Source: Mucilaginibacter sp. 44-25
GTDB taxonomy: Bacteria; Bacteroidota; Bacteroidia; Sphingobacteriales; Sphingobacteriaceae
DNA: 64,000 nt
Assembly: GCA_001898335.1 (NCBI GenBank)
Contig: MKTS01000009.1
Coordinates: 62,001 to 126,000, forward strand
Direction: 5' to 3'
Below, piece after piece: positions 39,124-46,746 of the stretch (position 1 is the first letter of the stretch; each line of letters opens with the position of its first letter). Made by a program: the position numbers and the translations under genes. The notes under the pieces are model-generated. The model saw nothing but the letters and a program-made list of their open reading frames with translations, ran no database searches and was not told where the DNA came from.

Positions 39124-40809
39124 ATGGAGAACAAACCAATAGCCCGTAAATTTCGCCTTTTGTCGCAATTGATGGAGTTGCATGAAGAAAACCCTTTCAA
39201 GACAAAATCAATAGCAAACGCGGCTTTTAAAATAGATAAATTACCCTTCTCAGTTGCCGGCAAAACGCAGGAAGAACTGGAGAAGGTTGATGGCATTGGC
39301 AAAAGCACAGCAGCAAAAGTAATAGAGCTATTACAAACAGGTACTATTACAGAGTTGCAGGAACTGCTTGCAAAAACGCCCGAAGGTATTGTAGAAATGA
39401 TGGGGATCAAGGGCATCGGCCCTAAAAAGATAGCCATCATATGGAAAGATCTGGGCATAGAGAATATAGGCGAACTGTATTATGCCTGTAATGAAAACCG
39501 CCTGGTTGAGGCTAAAGGTTTCGGCTTTAAAACCCAGGAAGAGATCAAAAAAGTGATCGAATTCCGCATGGCAGGCAATGGTAAATTCCTGTATGCACAG
39601 GTAGACCACGAAGCGCATGAGCTGTTAGATGAGATCCGTGGCATTTTCCCGGATGCCTTAAAACATATTGCCGGCGAAGTAAGGCGCCGCAACGATATCA
39701 TCAGTGAACTGGTAATTGTTGTTGGCAGCATAGACCAGCAGATCGCCTTCGATGCACTGGCAACATCTACGCTCTTAAATAACGTAACGCTTAACGGCAA
39801 CCATATTTCGGGCGAACTAAACAACGGCTTACTGGTAGATATTATTTGCGTACAACGCTCGCAATACTACAAAGAACTTTTCCTTAATACCGGTAGCGAA
39901 GACCATGTTGAAGCGGTATTAAAGCGCATTACAGATGAACTGGAAGCGCCGGAAAGTGAGGAGATCATTTACGAAAAAGCCAACCTGCAGTGGATGCCGC
40001 CCGAACTTCGCGAAGGAACGGATTTTATAGATAAGGCTATCCATAACCAACTGCCTACCTTAATTACGCTAAACGATCTTAAAGGCGCATTGCATAACCA
40101 TAGCACCTGGAGCGATGGTGTAAATACCCTCGAAGAAATGGCTGTTTACTGCCGCGATGAACTAAAACTGGAATACTTAGGAATATCAGACCATAGTAAA
40201 AGCGCGTTTTATGCCAAAGGGCTGAGTATTGAAAGGGTTTTGCAACAACACGAAGAGATAGACCATCTGAATAAAAAACTTGATGGCTTCCACATATTTA
40301 AAGGTATCGAGTCGGACATTTTAAATGATGGTTCGCTTGATTACCCGGATGAGATATTGGCAAGGTTTGATTTTATTGTAGCCTCTATTCACTCTAACCT
40401 TAAAATGACCGAGGAAAAAGCTACCGCAAGGCTCATAAAAGCGGTAGAAAACCCTTACACCACCATATTAGGCCATCCTACCGGTAGGTTATTACTCAGT
40501 CGTAAAGGATATGATATTGACTATAAAAAAGTAATAGATGCCTGCGCGGCCAACAATGTGATCATTGAAATAAACGCCAACCCATTGAGGCTTGATCTTG
40601 ACTGGCGCTGGCACCAATATGCCATTAGCAAGGGAGTTATGCTTTCCATTAACCCGGATGCACACCGCAACAGCGGCTTACATGATATGACGTATGGTGT
40701 AATTGCGGCCCGCAAAGGTGGCCTGGTAAAAGAACATTGCCTTAACGCGCTGCCATTAGCAGAAATTAAAGACCTATTTGAAAAAAAGAAAGGTGCGGTG
40801 AGTGCATAA
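39124..40809 (+). CDS. PolX-type DNA polymerase/PHP phosphoesterase, polymerase site degenerate
   Basis: 561 residues in PolX order: helix-hairpin-helix region (residues about 5-115, VDGIGKSTAAKVIELL and IKGIGPKKIAIIW), Pol-beta-like fingers/palm (about 115-300) and a C-terminal PHP domain (about 325-555) with ALHNHSTWSDG, LGISDHS, ESDIL, VASIH and ILGHPTGR. The polymerase motif usually reading GDxD is replaced by SELV, so two of three catalytic Asp residues are lost (the third, in LLVDIIC, remains). The PHP metal-binding residues look intact. A phosphoesterase/3'-5' exonuclease role is therefore more likely than polymerisation. Confidence 0.9.
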   Translation: MENKPIARKFRLLSQLMELHEENPFKTKSIANAAFKIDKLPFSVAGKTQEELEKVDGIGKSTAAKVIELLQTGTITELQELLAKTPEGIVEMMGIKGIGPKKIAIIWKDLGIENIGELYYACNENRLVEAKGFGFKTQEEIKKVIEFRMAGNGKFLYAQVDHEAHELLDEIRGIFPDALKHIAGEVRRRNDIISELVIVVGSIDQQIAFDALATSTLLNNVTLNGNHISGELNNGLLVDIICVQRSQYYKELFLNTGSEDHVEAVLKRITDELEAPESEEIIYEKANLQWMPPELREGTDFIDKAIHNQLPTLITLNDLKGALHNHSTWSDGVNTLEEMAVYCRDELKLEYLGISDHSKSAFYAKGLSIERVLQQHEEIDHLNKKLDGFHIFKGIESDILNDGSLDYPDEILARFDFIVASIHSNLKMTEEKATARLIKAVENPYTTILGHPTGRLLLSRKGYDIDYKKVIDACAANNVIIEINANPLRLDLDWRWHQYAISKGVMLSINPDAHRNSGLHDMTYGVIAARKGGLVKEHCLNALPLAEIKDLFEKKKGAVSA

Positions 40810-40850
40810 GTTGTATAAGCAACAATTTGAACAAACTGCCTTAAAAAATT

Positions 40851-41831
40851 ATGTTATCACAAAAAGTACGCGACCTGCAACAGGCAGGGAACCGGCCAAA
40901 TATCCTGGTCATTGGCGACCTGATGATCGATCATTATATTGTAGGTGAAGCCAACCGCCTGTCGCCTGAAGCGCCGGTACCGGTAGTAAACGTCCGCAAC
41001 GAGTTTATTACCCCGGGCGGCGCGGCCAACGTAGCACAAAACCTGCTTTCATTAGGAGCAAATATTACCCTTGGCGGCGTTACCGGAAACGATGCCGACG
41101 CTGATCGACTTTCAGACGTGCTAAAAAAAGAAGGCATTGATAGCAGTGCGATTTTCAAAGACGATACACGACCAACCACCGTTAAAACGCGTGTTATGGC
41201 GGGCAGCCACCAGTTGGTAAGGGTTGACAGGGAAACCACTCACCCGCTTTCGGCCGATCTGCAAAAGGCATTTATAGCTCACGCTAAAAACGCTATTGAT
41301 GCTGCTGACATTATTGTATTTTCTGATTACAACAAAGGCTTATTCGCTCCTGAACTTACCCAACATCTGATAGAAGAAGCCAACCGTAGAGATAAAAAAG
41401 TTATTGTTGACCCCAAAGGCCTTGATTACCATAAATATAAAGGCGCCTACATTATAAAACCCAACCGTAAGGAACTTGCAGAGGCTGCCAAGACGGAACG
41501 CATTAGCAACGTGGAGCAGTTGCAGGAAGCGGCAAGGGTTATACTTAAACAAACCGGGGCTCAATATATTGTGGTAACTTTGTCTGAGCAAGGTATGGCC
41601 ATCATCAGCGAACTGGCTTACCAGCTATTACCGGTTAAGGCAACGTCGGTATTTGATGTAACCGGTGCAGGCGATACCGTGATAGCGGCCATGGCTTATT
41701 TTATGGCGCAAGGTTTAAAGATAGAGGAAGCCTGCGAACTGGCCAACCACGCGGCGGCTATTGTAATAAGGCAGGCCGGTAGCGCGGTAACCACAGTTGA
41801 AGAAATACTGCAGGACATAGAAAACAGATAA
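40851..41831 (+). CDS. D-glycero-beta-D-manno-heptose-7-phosphate kinase (HldE N-domain type)
   Basis: PfkB-family kinase for ADP-heptose synthesis. 326 residues with GGAANVAQNLLSLGA, the dimer region VIGDLMIDHYIVGE, and the catalytic DVTGAGDTVIAAMAYFMAQG. It stands apart from the adenylyltransferase domain, which in E. coli is fused to it as HldE; here that activity is the separate gene at 42.5 kb. It forms a cluster with gmhA, the adenylyltransferase and a GT9 enzyme, so the product feeds LPS core assembly. Confidence 0.93.
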   Translation: MLSQKVRDLQQAGNRPNILVIGDLMIDHYIVGEANRLSPEAPVPVVNVRNEFITPGGAANVAQNLLSLGANITLGGVTGNDADADRLSDVLKKEGIDSSAIFKDDTRPTTVKTRVMAGSHQLVRVDRETTHPLSADLQKAFIAHAKNAIDAADIIVFSDYNKGLFAPELTQHLIEEANRRDKKVIVDPKGLDYHKYKGAYIIKPNRKELAEAAKTERISNVEQLQEAARVILKQTGAQYIVVTLSEQGMAIISELAYQLLPVKATSVFDVTGAGDTVIAAMAYFMAQGLKIEEACELANHAAAIVIRQAGSAVTTVEEILQDIENR

Positions 41832-41860
41832 AAATCAAAAAAATAAAAGTCGGAAAGGCG

Positions 41861-41892
41861 ATGACTCAATGCCTCAATGACTCAATGATTGA
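41861..41892 (+). repeat. Octamer repeat at the gmhA start
   Basis: Four tandem 8-bp units, ATGACTCA, ATGCCTCA, ATGACTCA and ATGATTGA. Each unit begins with ATG, so the repeat presents start codons in all three frames; those at 41861 and 41885 are in frame with gmhA. Confidence 0.75.
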
Positions 41893-42454
41893 GGAAGAAA
41901 TGGTAATTGAAGAACTATACGAGCACCAGCAAACGCTGCAAAAGGTAATTGAAACCCTTACCGGCGATATTGAATATGCGTGCAAAATGATATGCGCATG
42001 TGTACAGCACGGCAATAAGGTATTAATAGCGGGGAATGGAGGCAGTGCTGCCGATGCACAACACATCGCAGCCGAATTGAGCGGTCGTTTTGTTAAGGAG
42101 CGCCGGGCGTTACCGGGTATTGCTTTAACGGTTGATACCTCTGCACTAACCGCCATTGCTAATGATTATGGTTACGACCATGTATTTTCTCGCCAGGTTG
42201 AGGCCCTTGCCCGGCCGGGCGACCTCTTTATAGGCATATCTACCAGCGGCAATAGCAAAGGCATACTTAACGCTTTTGCCTCAGCTGCAAAAGCCGGCTG
42301 TAAAACACTTGGCCTAAGCGGCCGCGATGGAGGTAAAATGAACGGCATTTGCGAGCTGAATATTGTAGTTCCGGCTGATGTAACAGCCCGTATACAGGAA
42401 ATGCATATTCTCATCGGGCATATTTTATGCAAAGCGGTAGACGACCTTTTTTAA
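41861..42454 (+). CDS. gmhA: Phosphoheptose isomerase GmhA (start uncertain)
   Basis: Isomerises sedoheptulose 7-phosphate to D-glycero-D-manno-heptose 7-phosphate, the entry to heptose synthesis. The SIS domain has GNGGSAADAQHIAAELSGRF, the region ALTVDTSALTAIANDYGYDHVFSRQV and ISTSGNSKGILNAF, all typical of GmhA. In-frame starts are 41861, 41885 and 41900. The first two fall in the octamer repeat and the third, MVIEELYEHQQTL, fits the family best. It lies 29 nt after the kinase gene. Confidence 0.92.
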   Translation: MTQCLNDSMIEEEMVIEELYEHQQTLQKVIETLTGDIEYACKMICACVQHGNKVLIAGNGGSAADAQHIAAELSGRFVKERRALPGIALTVDTSALTAIANDYGYDHVFSRQVEALARPGDLFIGISTSGNSKGILNAFASAAKAGCKTLGLSGRDGGKMNGICELNIVVPADVTARIQEMHILIGHILCKAVDDLF

Positions 42455-42459
42455 TTATA

Positions 42460-42467
42460 TAGTTTTG
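42460..42467 (+). promoter_or_regulatory. -7 box directly before the heptose adenylyltransferase gene
   Basis: TAGTTTTG matches TAnnTTTG and ends 4 nt before the ATG at 42472. It suggests a second, possibly leaderless, promoter inside the heptose cluster. Confidence 0.45.
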
Positions 42468-42471
42468 TATA

Positions 42472-42975
42472 ATGCGCCATCAGCTGGAAAAAACACTCTT
42501 AGATAAGATTACTATCCTACCTGCTTTGCAAGCCAACATAGCCCGCTGGAAACAAGCTGGTGAAAAAGTGGTGTTTACCAATGGTGTTTTTGACTTGCTG
42601 CATCTGGGGCATATCACTTATTTATCCAAAGCAGCAGAACTGGGCGATAAGCTAATCATCGGCCTTAACACAGATGCTTCTGTTAAACGCCTTAAGGGCG
42701 AAAGCCGGCCCATAAACGACCAGAACAACCGGGCTGCATTGCTGGCATCGTTATTTTTTGTAGATGCGGTTGTATTGTTTGAAGATGATACGCCCCGTGA
42801 CCTGATCGCTCAATTATTACCTGATATATTGGTAAAAGGTGCTGATTACACCGTTGAACAGATAGCAGGTGCAAAGGAAGTGCTTGCAAACGGCGGCGAG
42901 GTTAAAACCATTACGCTGGTTGACGGCTATTCATCAACATCCATTATTAACAGGATAAAAGCGCAAACATCCTAA
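42472..42975 (+). CDS. D-glycero-beta-D-manno-heptose 1-phosphate adenylyltransferase
   Basis: Attaches AMP to heptose 1-phosphate, giving the ADP-heptose donor. The 167 residues have the nucleotidyltransferase HxGH motif in NGVFDLLHLGHITYLSKAAE, NTDASVKRLKG and the end VDGYSSTSIINRI. This is the C-domain activity of HldE, here free-standing. The stop overlaps the GT9 start by one base (TAATG). Together the genes from 40.85 kb form most of the pathway; the phosphatase GmhB and epimerase HldD are not seen. Confidence 0.93.
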   Translation: MRHQLEKTLLDKITILPALQANIARWKQAGEKVVFTNGVFDLLHLGHITYLSKAAELGDKLIIGLNTDASVKRLKGESRPINDQNNRAALLASLFFVDAVVLFEDDTPRDLIAQLLPDILVKGADYTVEQIAGAKEVLANGGEVKTITLVDGYSSTSIINRIKAQTS

Positions 42976-43943
42976 TGAAGATCCTGGTTATCCGCTTCAG
43001 CTCCATGGGCGATATTATATATACTACTCCTGTAGTGCGCTGCCTTAAACAACAACTGCCGGATGCGGAAATACACTTTATAACCAAACCGGCTTTTAAA
43101 TACATCTACGAGGGCAACCCATATACTGATAAACTGCTGCTGCTAAAACCTAAACTTGCCGATACCATAGCCGAAATAAAATCTGAAAGCTATGATCACA
43201 TTATTGATCTGCACAACAACCTGCGTACGGCCATAATTAAATTACGAACAGGCATACCAGCATATACCTACCAAAAGCAAACCATACGTAAATGGCTAAG
43301 CCTTAAACTAAAAAAAAATCTGGTATCTCCTCTGCATCTGGTAGACAGGTATCTGAATGCGGTTAAGCCTTTAGGCGTGGTGAATGATGGCAAACCGATA
43401 GATTATTTTATCAAAAAGTCATATGATACGGCCGACCTATTGCCTGCCACGCATCAGGCAGGTTATATAGCTTTCATTATTGGTGCTACACATTTTACCA
43501 AACGGATGCCTAACGATAAGATCATCAGCATATGCAAACAAATAAACCTGCCTGTACTATTATTGGGAGGTAATGATGTAGCCAATAACGGAGAAGAAAT
43601 TGCCGCTGCTATAGGCCCAAAAGCTTACAATGCCTGCGGCAAAACCTCGCTTGATGAATCTGTTTTTTTAGTATCTACAGCCATGCGGATCATAGGGTTT
43701 GATACCGGCCTTACCCATATAGCTGAGGCATTTGACCGGCCCATTGTATCGGTATGGGGAGGTACAGTGCCCGATCTGTTGGGTGTACAGCCCTACATGG
43801 TAAAAGATTCGCTGGTAGCCGGCATAGATATTTCCTGCCGCCCCTGCTCCAAATTCGGCCTTGCCAAGTGCCCGCTGGGCCATTTTAAATGCATGCGCGA
43901 TATGCCCGAAAAGCCTATTACCGACTTCCTCAATAAATTATAG
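42975..43943 (+). CDS. Glycosyltransferase family 9 (heptosyltransferase)
   Basis: GT-B fold transferase that adds ADP-heptose to LPS core. 322 residues begin MKILVIRFSSMGDIIYTTPV and contain IDLHNNLRT and the donor-site block GFDTGLTHIAEAFDRPIVSV WGG. The C-terminal half carries Cys-rich motifs (CRPCSKFGLAKCPLGHFKCM) unusual in the middle of GT9 proteins. The one-base overlap with the adenylyltransferase gene indicates co-translation. Confidence 0.92.
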   Translation: MKILVIRFSSMGDIIYTTPVVRCLKQQLPDAEIHFITKPAFKYIYEGNPYTDKLLLLKPKLADTIAEIKSESYDHIIDLHNNLRTAIIKLRTGIPAYTYQKQTIRKWLSLKLKKNLVSPLHLVDRYLNAVKPLGVVNDGKPIDYFIKKSYDTADLLPATHQAGYIAFIIGATHFTKRMPNDKIISICKQINLPVLLLGGNDVANNGEEIAAAIGPKAYNACGKTSLDESVFLVSTAMRIIGFDTGLTHIAEAFDRPIVSVWGGTVPDLLGVQPYMVKDSLVAGIDISCRPCSKFGLAKCPLGHFKCMRDMPEKPITDFLNKL

Positions 43944-43994
43944 CAATAAAAAATATTCTTATTATCTTCGTGCTTAAACTAAATCTAAAGCACA

Positions 43995-44612
43995 ATGAAA
44001 AAAATTCTACTTTCTATTTGCTGCGCCTTCGTGGCTACCGCTACCTTCGCGCAAGTTCCCTCTTTTGGTATTCGTGGTGGTGTAAATTTTGCCAGCTTAT
44101 CGGCCTCAAACGGTAATATTTCTATATCAACGGGCTCAACAACTACGTTTGCTGCCGGCCTTTTCGCCGATTTTAAAGTGGGCACCAACACTACTATACA
44201 ACCCGCGTTGAATTATACGGGCAAAGGTGGCAACATTGCCGACGATGGCACCAAGGTTGATATCAAAACTTATTACCTGCAAGTGCCTGTAAACGTGGTT
44301 TATCACGTACCTGCCGGCTTTGGTCATGTGTATTTGGGTGCCGGACCTTACGTTGCATTTGGGTTAAATGGTAAAGTTAAAGGTACCGATGGAAACAATA
44401 CCGCAAGCCAGGACATCACTTTTGGCAGCGGACCCGAAGACTTTAAACGAGTTGATGCGGGCCTTAACGGCATTGCAGGCCTTGAATTTAACAGCGGATT
44501 TTTGTTAGGTATCAACTATGACCTGGGATTAACTGATATTGGTAATGACGGCAGTAGTGAAGTGTCAACCAAAAACCGTGTTTTCGGTATTTCAATAGGT
44601 TTTAAATTTTAA
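43995..44612 (+). CDS. Outer-membrane beta-barrel protein (PorT-like)
   Basis: 205 residues with signal peptide MKKILLSICCAFVATATFA and alternating strand-like segments: FGIRGGVNFASLSAS near the start, LFADFKVGTNTTIQPALNYT and the final GISIGFKF ending in Phe, a sign of an outer-membrane barrel. The outer-membrane beta-barrel domain of PorT-type proteins is the best fit. No ligand can be inferred. A near-consensus promoter TATCTTCG (43963-43970) lies 25 nt upstream of the ATG, and a terminator follows. Confidence 0.85.
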   Translation: MKKILLSICCAFVATATFAQVPSFGIRGGVNFASLSASNGNISISTGSTTTFAAGLFADFKVGTNTTIQPALNYTGKGGNIADDGTKVDIKTYYLQVPVNVVYHVPAGFGHVYLGAGPYVAFGLNGKVKGTDGNNTASQDITFGSGPEDFKRVDAGLNGIAGLEFNSGFLLGINYDLGLTDIGNDGSSEVSTKNRVFGISIGFKF

Positions 44613-44632
44613 CCAGCTAAAACTTTAAAACA

Positions 44633-44661
44633 AAAAGCGGGATATAAAAGCCCGCTTTTGT
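44633..44661 (+). terminator. Rho-independent terminator after the barrel gene
   Basis: A 9-bp stem AAAAGCGGG/CCCGCTTTT (44633-44641 with 44651-44659) with a 9-nt loop, the right arm ending in TTTT then GTTATTTTAG. The tail overlaps the promoter-like TATTTTAG of the next gene. Confidence 0.75.
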
Positions 44662-44674
44662 TATTTTAGGCCAT

Positions 44675-45151
44675 ATGAAAAAACTGCTGCTGATACGACA
44701 CGCCAAAGCAACACATGATACGGGCTATACCGATTTTGAACGGCCGCTTACCGCAAAAGGACTTGCACAATGCGATGTTATGGTTAACCGATTGGTAGCA
44801 AACGATATACAGCCGGAACATATAGTAAGCAGCCCGGCATTACGCACGGTTACTACAGCTGATGCATTTGCCAAAGGCCTCGGTTTACCAACCGCAACCT
44901 ATTATCACGAAATTTATGATGCCAGTGAAAGTGCCTTATTAAACGTGGTCTATCATCTGGATAATCAGTACGATTTTATTGCACTTGTAGGCCATAACCC
45001 TGGCATTAGTCAAGTGCTCTACTACCTGAGCGGAGAATATCGCGAGGTGACCACCTGCGCCCTCGCGCTGATAGAATTTGATGCCGAAAGCTGGGCAGAG
45101 TTAAGTGAAAATACCGGTACCTTAACTTACTTTGATAGTCCTAAAGACTAA
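44675..45151 (+). CDS. SixA-like histidine phosphatase family protein
   Basis: 158 residues with the RHG-type catalytic motif near the start, LLIRHAKATHD, and the second His in ALVGHNPGIS. It matches the short SixA/phosphohistidine phosphatase group, which removes phosphate from Hpt domains in the arcB system of enterobacteria. Here the target is unknown. It overlaps dprA by 4 nt convergently, and a near-consensus -7 box TATTTTAG ends 5 nt before its ATG. Confidence 0.9.
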   Translation: MKKLLLIRHAKATHDTGYTDFERPLTAKGLAQCDVMVNRLVANDIQPEHIVSSPALRTVTTADAFAKGLGLPTATYYHEIYDASESALLNVVYHLDNQYDFIALVGHNPGISQVLYYLSGEYREVTTCALALIEFDAESWAELSENTGTLTYFDSPKD

Positions 45152-46245
45152 TTAACTACGTAAGTTTTCCCCGGTAATGAGCGTATAAAGCCTTGCAACT
45201 CCATATCAAGAAGCGTCATGGCTAACTGGCTGGTTGGCATGTTCACTTTTATAGCCAGTTCATCAATAGCCAGTGGCGAACTGTTTGAACGGATCACTTC
45301 ATAAACAGCACGTTCTTCAGCAGTAAGATCAATCGCTAATACAAGCTGTTCAGCACCTTTTACCTCGCTGTTTTTTTCCCAGCCCATGCTGTAAGCAAGG
45401 TCGGCCATGCAGGTGAGCAGGGCTGCTTTGTTATTTCGTATCAAAAAGTTACATCCTTCAGAATATTCGTCCCCTAACCTGCCGGGAAAGGCAAATACAT
45501 CACGGTTATAGCTGTTGGCAATCTCAGCGGTAATTAATGCCCCGCCTTTTAAGCCCGCTTCTATAACGATAGTGGCATCTGCCATACCTGCTACAATACG
45601 GTTGCGCTCCGGAAAATGCTGTCTGTCTGGCCGTGTCCCCGAAGGATATTCGGATAACAAGCCCCCATTTAACAACATTTTATCCGCCACAGAACGGTTT
45701 TGGTGAGGGTACAACTTATCCAATCCGTGCCCTAAAACCCCAATAGTGGGTAAATGATGCTTTACGCATTCTTTATGCGCAGCTACATCAATACCATGTG
45801 CAAGCCCGCTTACTACCAATACATTATAAGCGGCAAGCTCCTCTATTAATTGACGGCATAGCTGCCTGCCATAATCAGTAGCATTACGCGTACCTACTAT
45901 ACTCACGCATTTGAGTGGATTTAGGTTTGCATTGCCTTTACTGTAAAGCAAAACCGGTGAGTCGGCACAATTTTTTAAGCGGCGCGGATATCGCGAGTCT
46001 GTGTAAAACAGTACATCAATGTGATTATCCTCAACAAACTTCAGCTCCTTTTCGGCCCGGTGCAGAGGCTCTGCCATATCCAGTTTACCTACAAGCGTTT
46101 CTCCTATCCCGGGTATCTTTACCAGTTTGGATGGCGAAACTTTAAATATTTCCTCTGCGCCACCCAAGTGTGCAATCAAATTTTTAGCCCTGGTATGGCC
46201 TATATCTTTTAAAAAGGTAAGCGCGATCTGATGAAGTAGTGACAT
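45148..46245 (-). CDS. dprA: DNA-processing protein DprA
   Basis: Binds single-stranded DNA and loads RecA in natural transformation. The 365 residues show an N-terminal helix-hairpin-helix region (KIPGIGETLVGKL), the Rossmann-like core VSIVGTRNATDYGRQLCRQL, VVSGLAHGIDVAAHKECVKH, LGHGLDKLYPHQNR and GRLGDEYSEGCNFLI, and a C-terminal winged helix (AIKVNMPTSQLAMTLLDMEL). The genome's competence state is not otherwise visible here. Ends 4 nt inside the SixA gene. Confidence 0.94.
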   Translation of the reverse strand: MSLLHQIALTFLKDIGHTRAKNLIAHLGGAEEIFKVSPSKLVKIPGIGETLVGKLDMAEPLHRAEKELKFVEDNHIDVLFYTDSRYPRRLKNCADSPVLLYSKGNANLNPLKCVSIVGTRNATDYGRQLCRQLIEELAAYNVLVVSGLAHGIDVAAHKECVKHHLPTIGVLGHGLDKLYPHQNRSVADKMLLNGGLLSEYPSGTRPDRQHFPERNRIVAGMADATIVIEAGLKGGALITAEIANSYNRDVFAFPGRLGDEYSEGCNFLIRNNKAALLTCMADLAYSMGWEKNSEVKGAEQLVLAIDLTAEERAVYEVIRSNSSPLAIDELAIKVNMPTSQLAMTLLDMELQGFIRSLPGKTYVVN

Positions 46246-46299
46246 AGTTATTAGTGCTACAATATAGCGATAGCATTACAATTATGCTGTGCTATAAAA

Positions 46300-46364
46300 A
46301 ACTATAGAAATAGTTTGCAAACTATAAAAATAGTTAATACCTTCACTTAACTATAAAAATAGTT
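46300..46364 (+). promoter_or_regulatory. Triple operator upstream of the BlaI-family gene
   Basis: Three copies of the 16-bp dyad AACTAT-n4-ATAGTT: 46300-46315 (n4 AGAA), 46320-46335 (AAAA) and 46349-46364 (AAAA). Start-to-start spacing is 20 and 29 bp. The last copy overlaps the -7 box and ends 5 nt before the ATG, so repressor binding would block RNA polymerase. They are good candidates for the BlaI-family protein's own operators. Confidence 0.85.
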
Positions 46365-46367
46365 TTG
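46360..46367 (+). promoter_or_regulatory. -7 box overlapping the third operator
   Basis: TAGTTTTG, an exact TAnnTTTG match, shares five bases with the third dyad and ends one nt before the ATG at 46369. The start site is expected within a few bases of the ATG. Confidence 0.45.
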
Positions 46368-46368
46368 T

Positions 46369-46746
46369 ATGAAATTTAAAGAACTCACCAAGGCCGAAGA
46401 ACAGATCATGCAGATATTGTGGCAGTTAAAAGAAGGTATAGTAAAAGATATACTGGAGCAGATGCCCGAACCTAAACCTGCCTATAATACTGTATCAACC
46501 GTGGTACGGGTATTAGAAGGCAAAGGCTTTATTGATCATAAAGCTTACGGGAACTCGCATGTTTACTTCCCCCTCATCAGCGAAGCCGACTACAAAAAAT
46601 TCAGTATTGATAAGCTAATGACCAATTATTTTGATAACTCCTATAAAAGCCTGGTATCGTTTATTGCCGATGAGAAAAAACTGGGCGTTAAAGAGCTTGA
46701 TGAATTAAGCGCGTTGATTGAAAAACTTAAAACCCAGAAAAAATGA
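46369..46746 (+). CDS. BlaI/MecI/CopY-family transcriptional repressor
   Basis: 125 residues with the winged-helix start ELTKAEEQIMQILWQLKEGI and the recognition region KPAYNTVSTVVRVLEGKGFI, then a dimerisation helix (VSFIADEKKLGVKELDELS). It resembles the beta-lactamase repressor family. It overlaps the BlaR1-like gene by 4 nt (ATGA). No beta-lactamase gene is beside it, so it may control another envelope response, including its own operon through the three dyads. Confidence 0.93.
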   Translation: MKFKELTKAEEQIMQILWQLKEGIVKDILEQMPEPKPAYNTVSTVVRVLEGKGFIDHKAYGNSHVYFPLISEADYKKFSIDKLMTNYFDNSYKSLVSFIADEKKLGVKELDELSALIEKLKTQKK

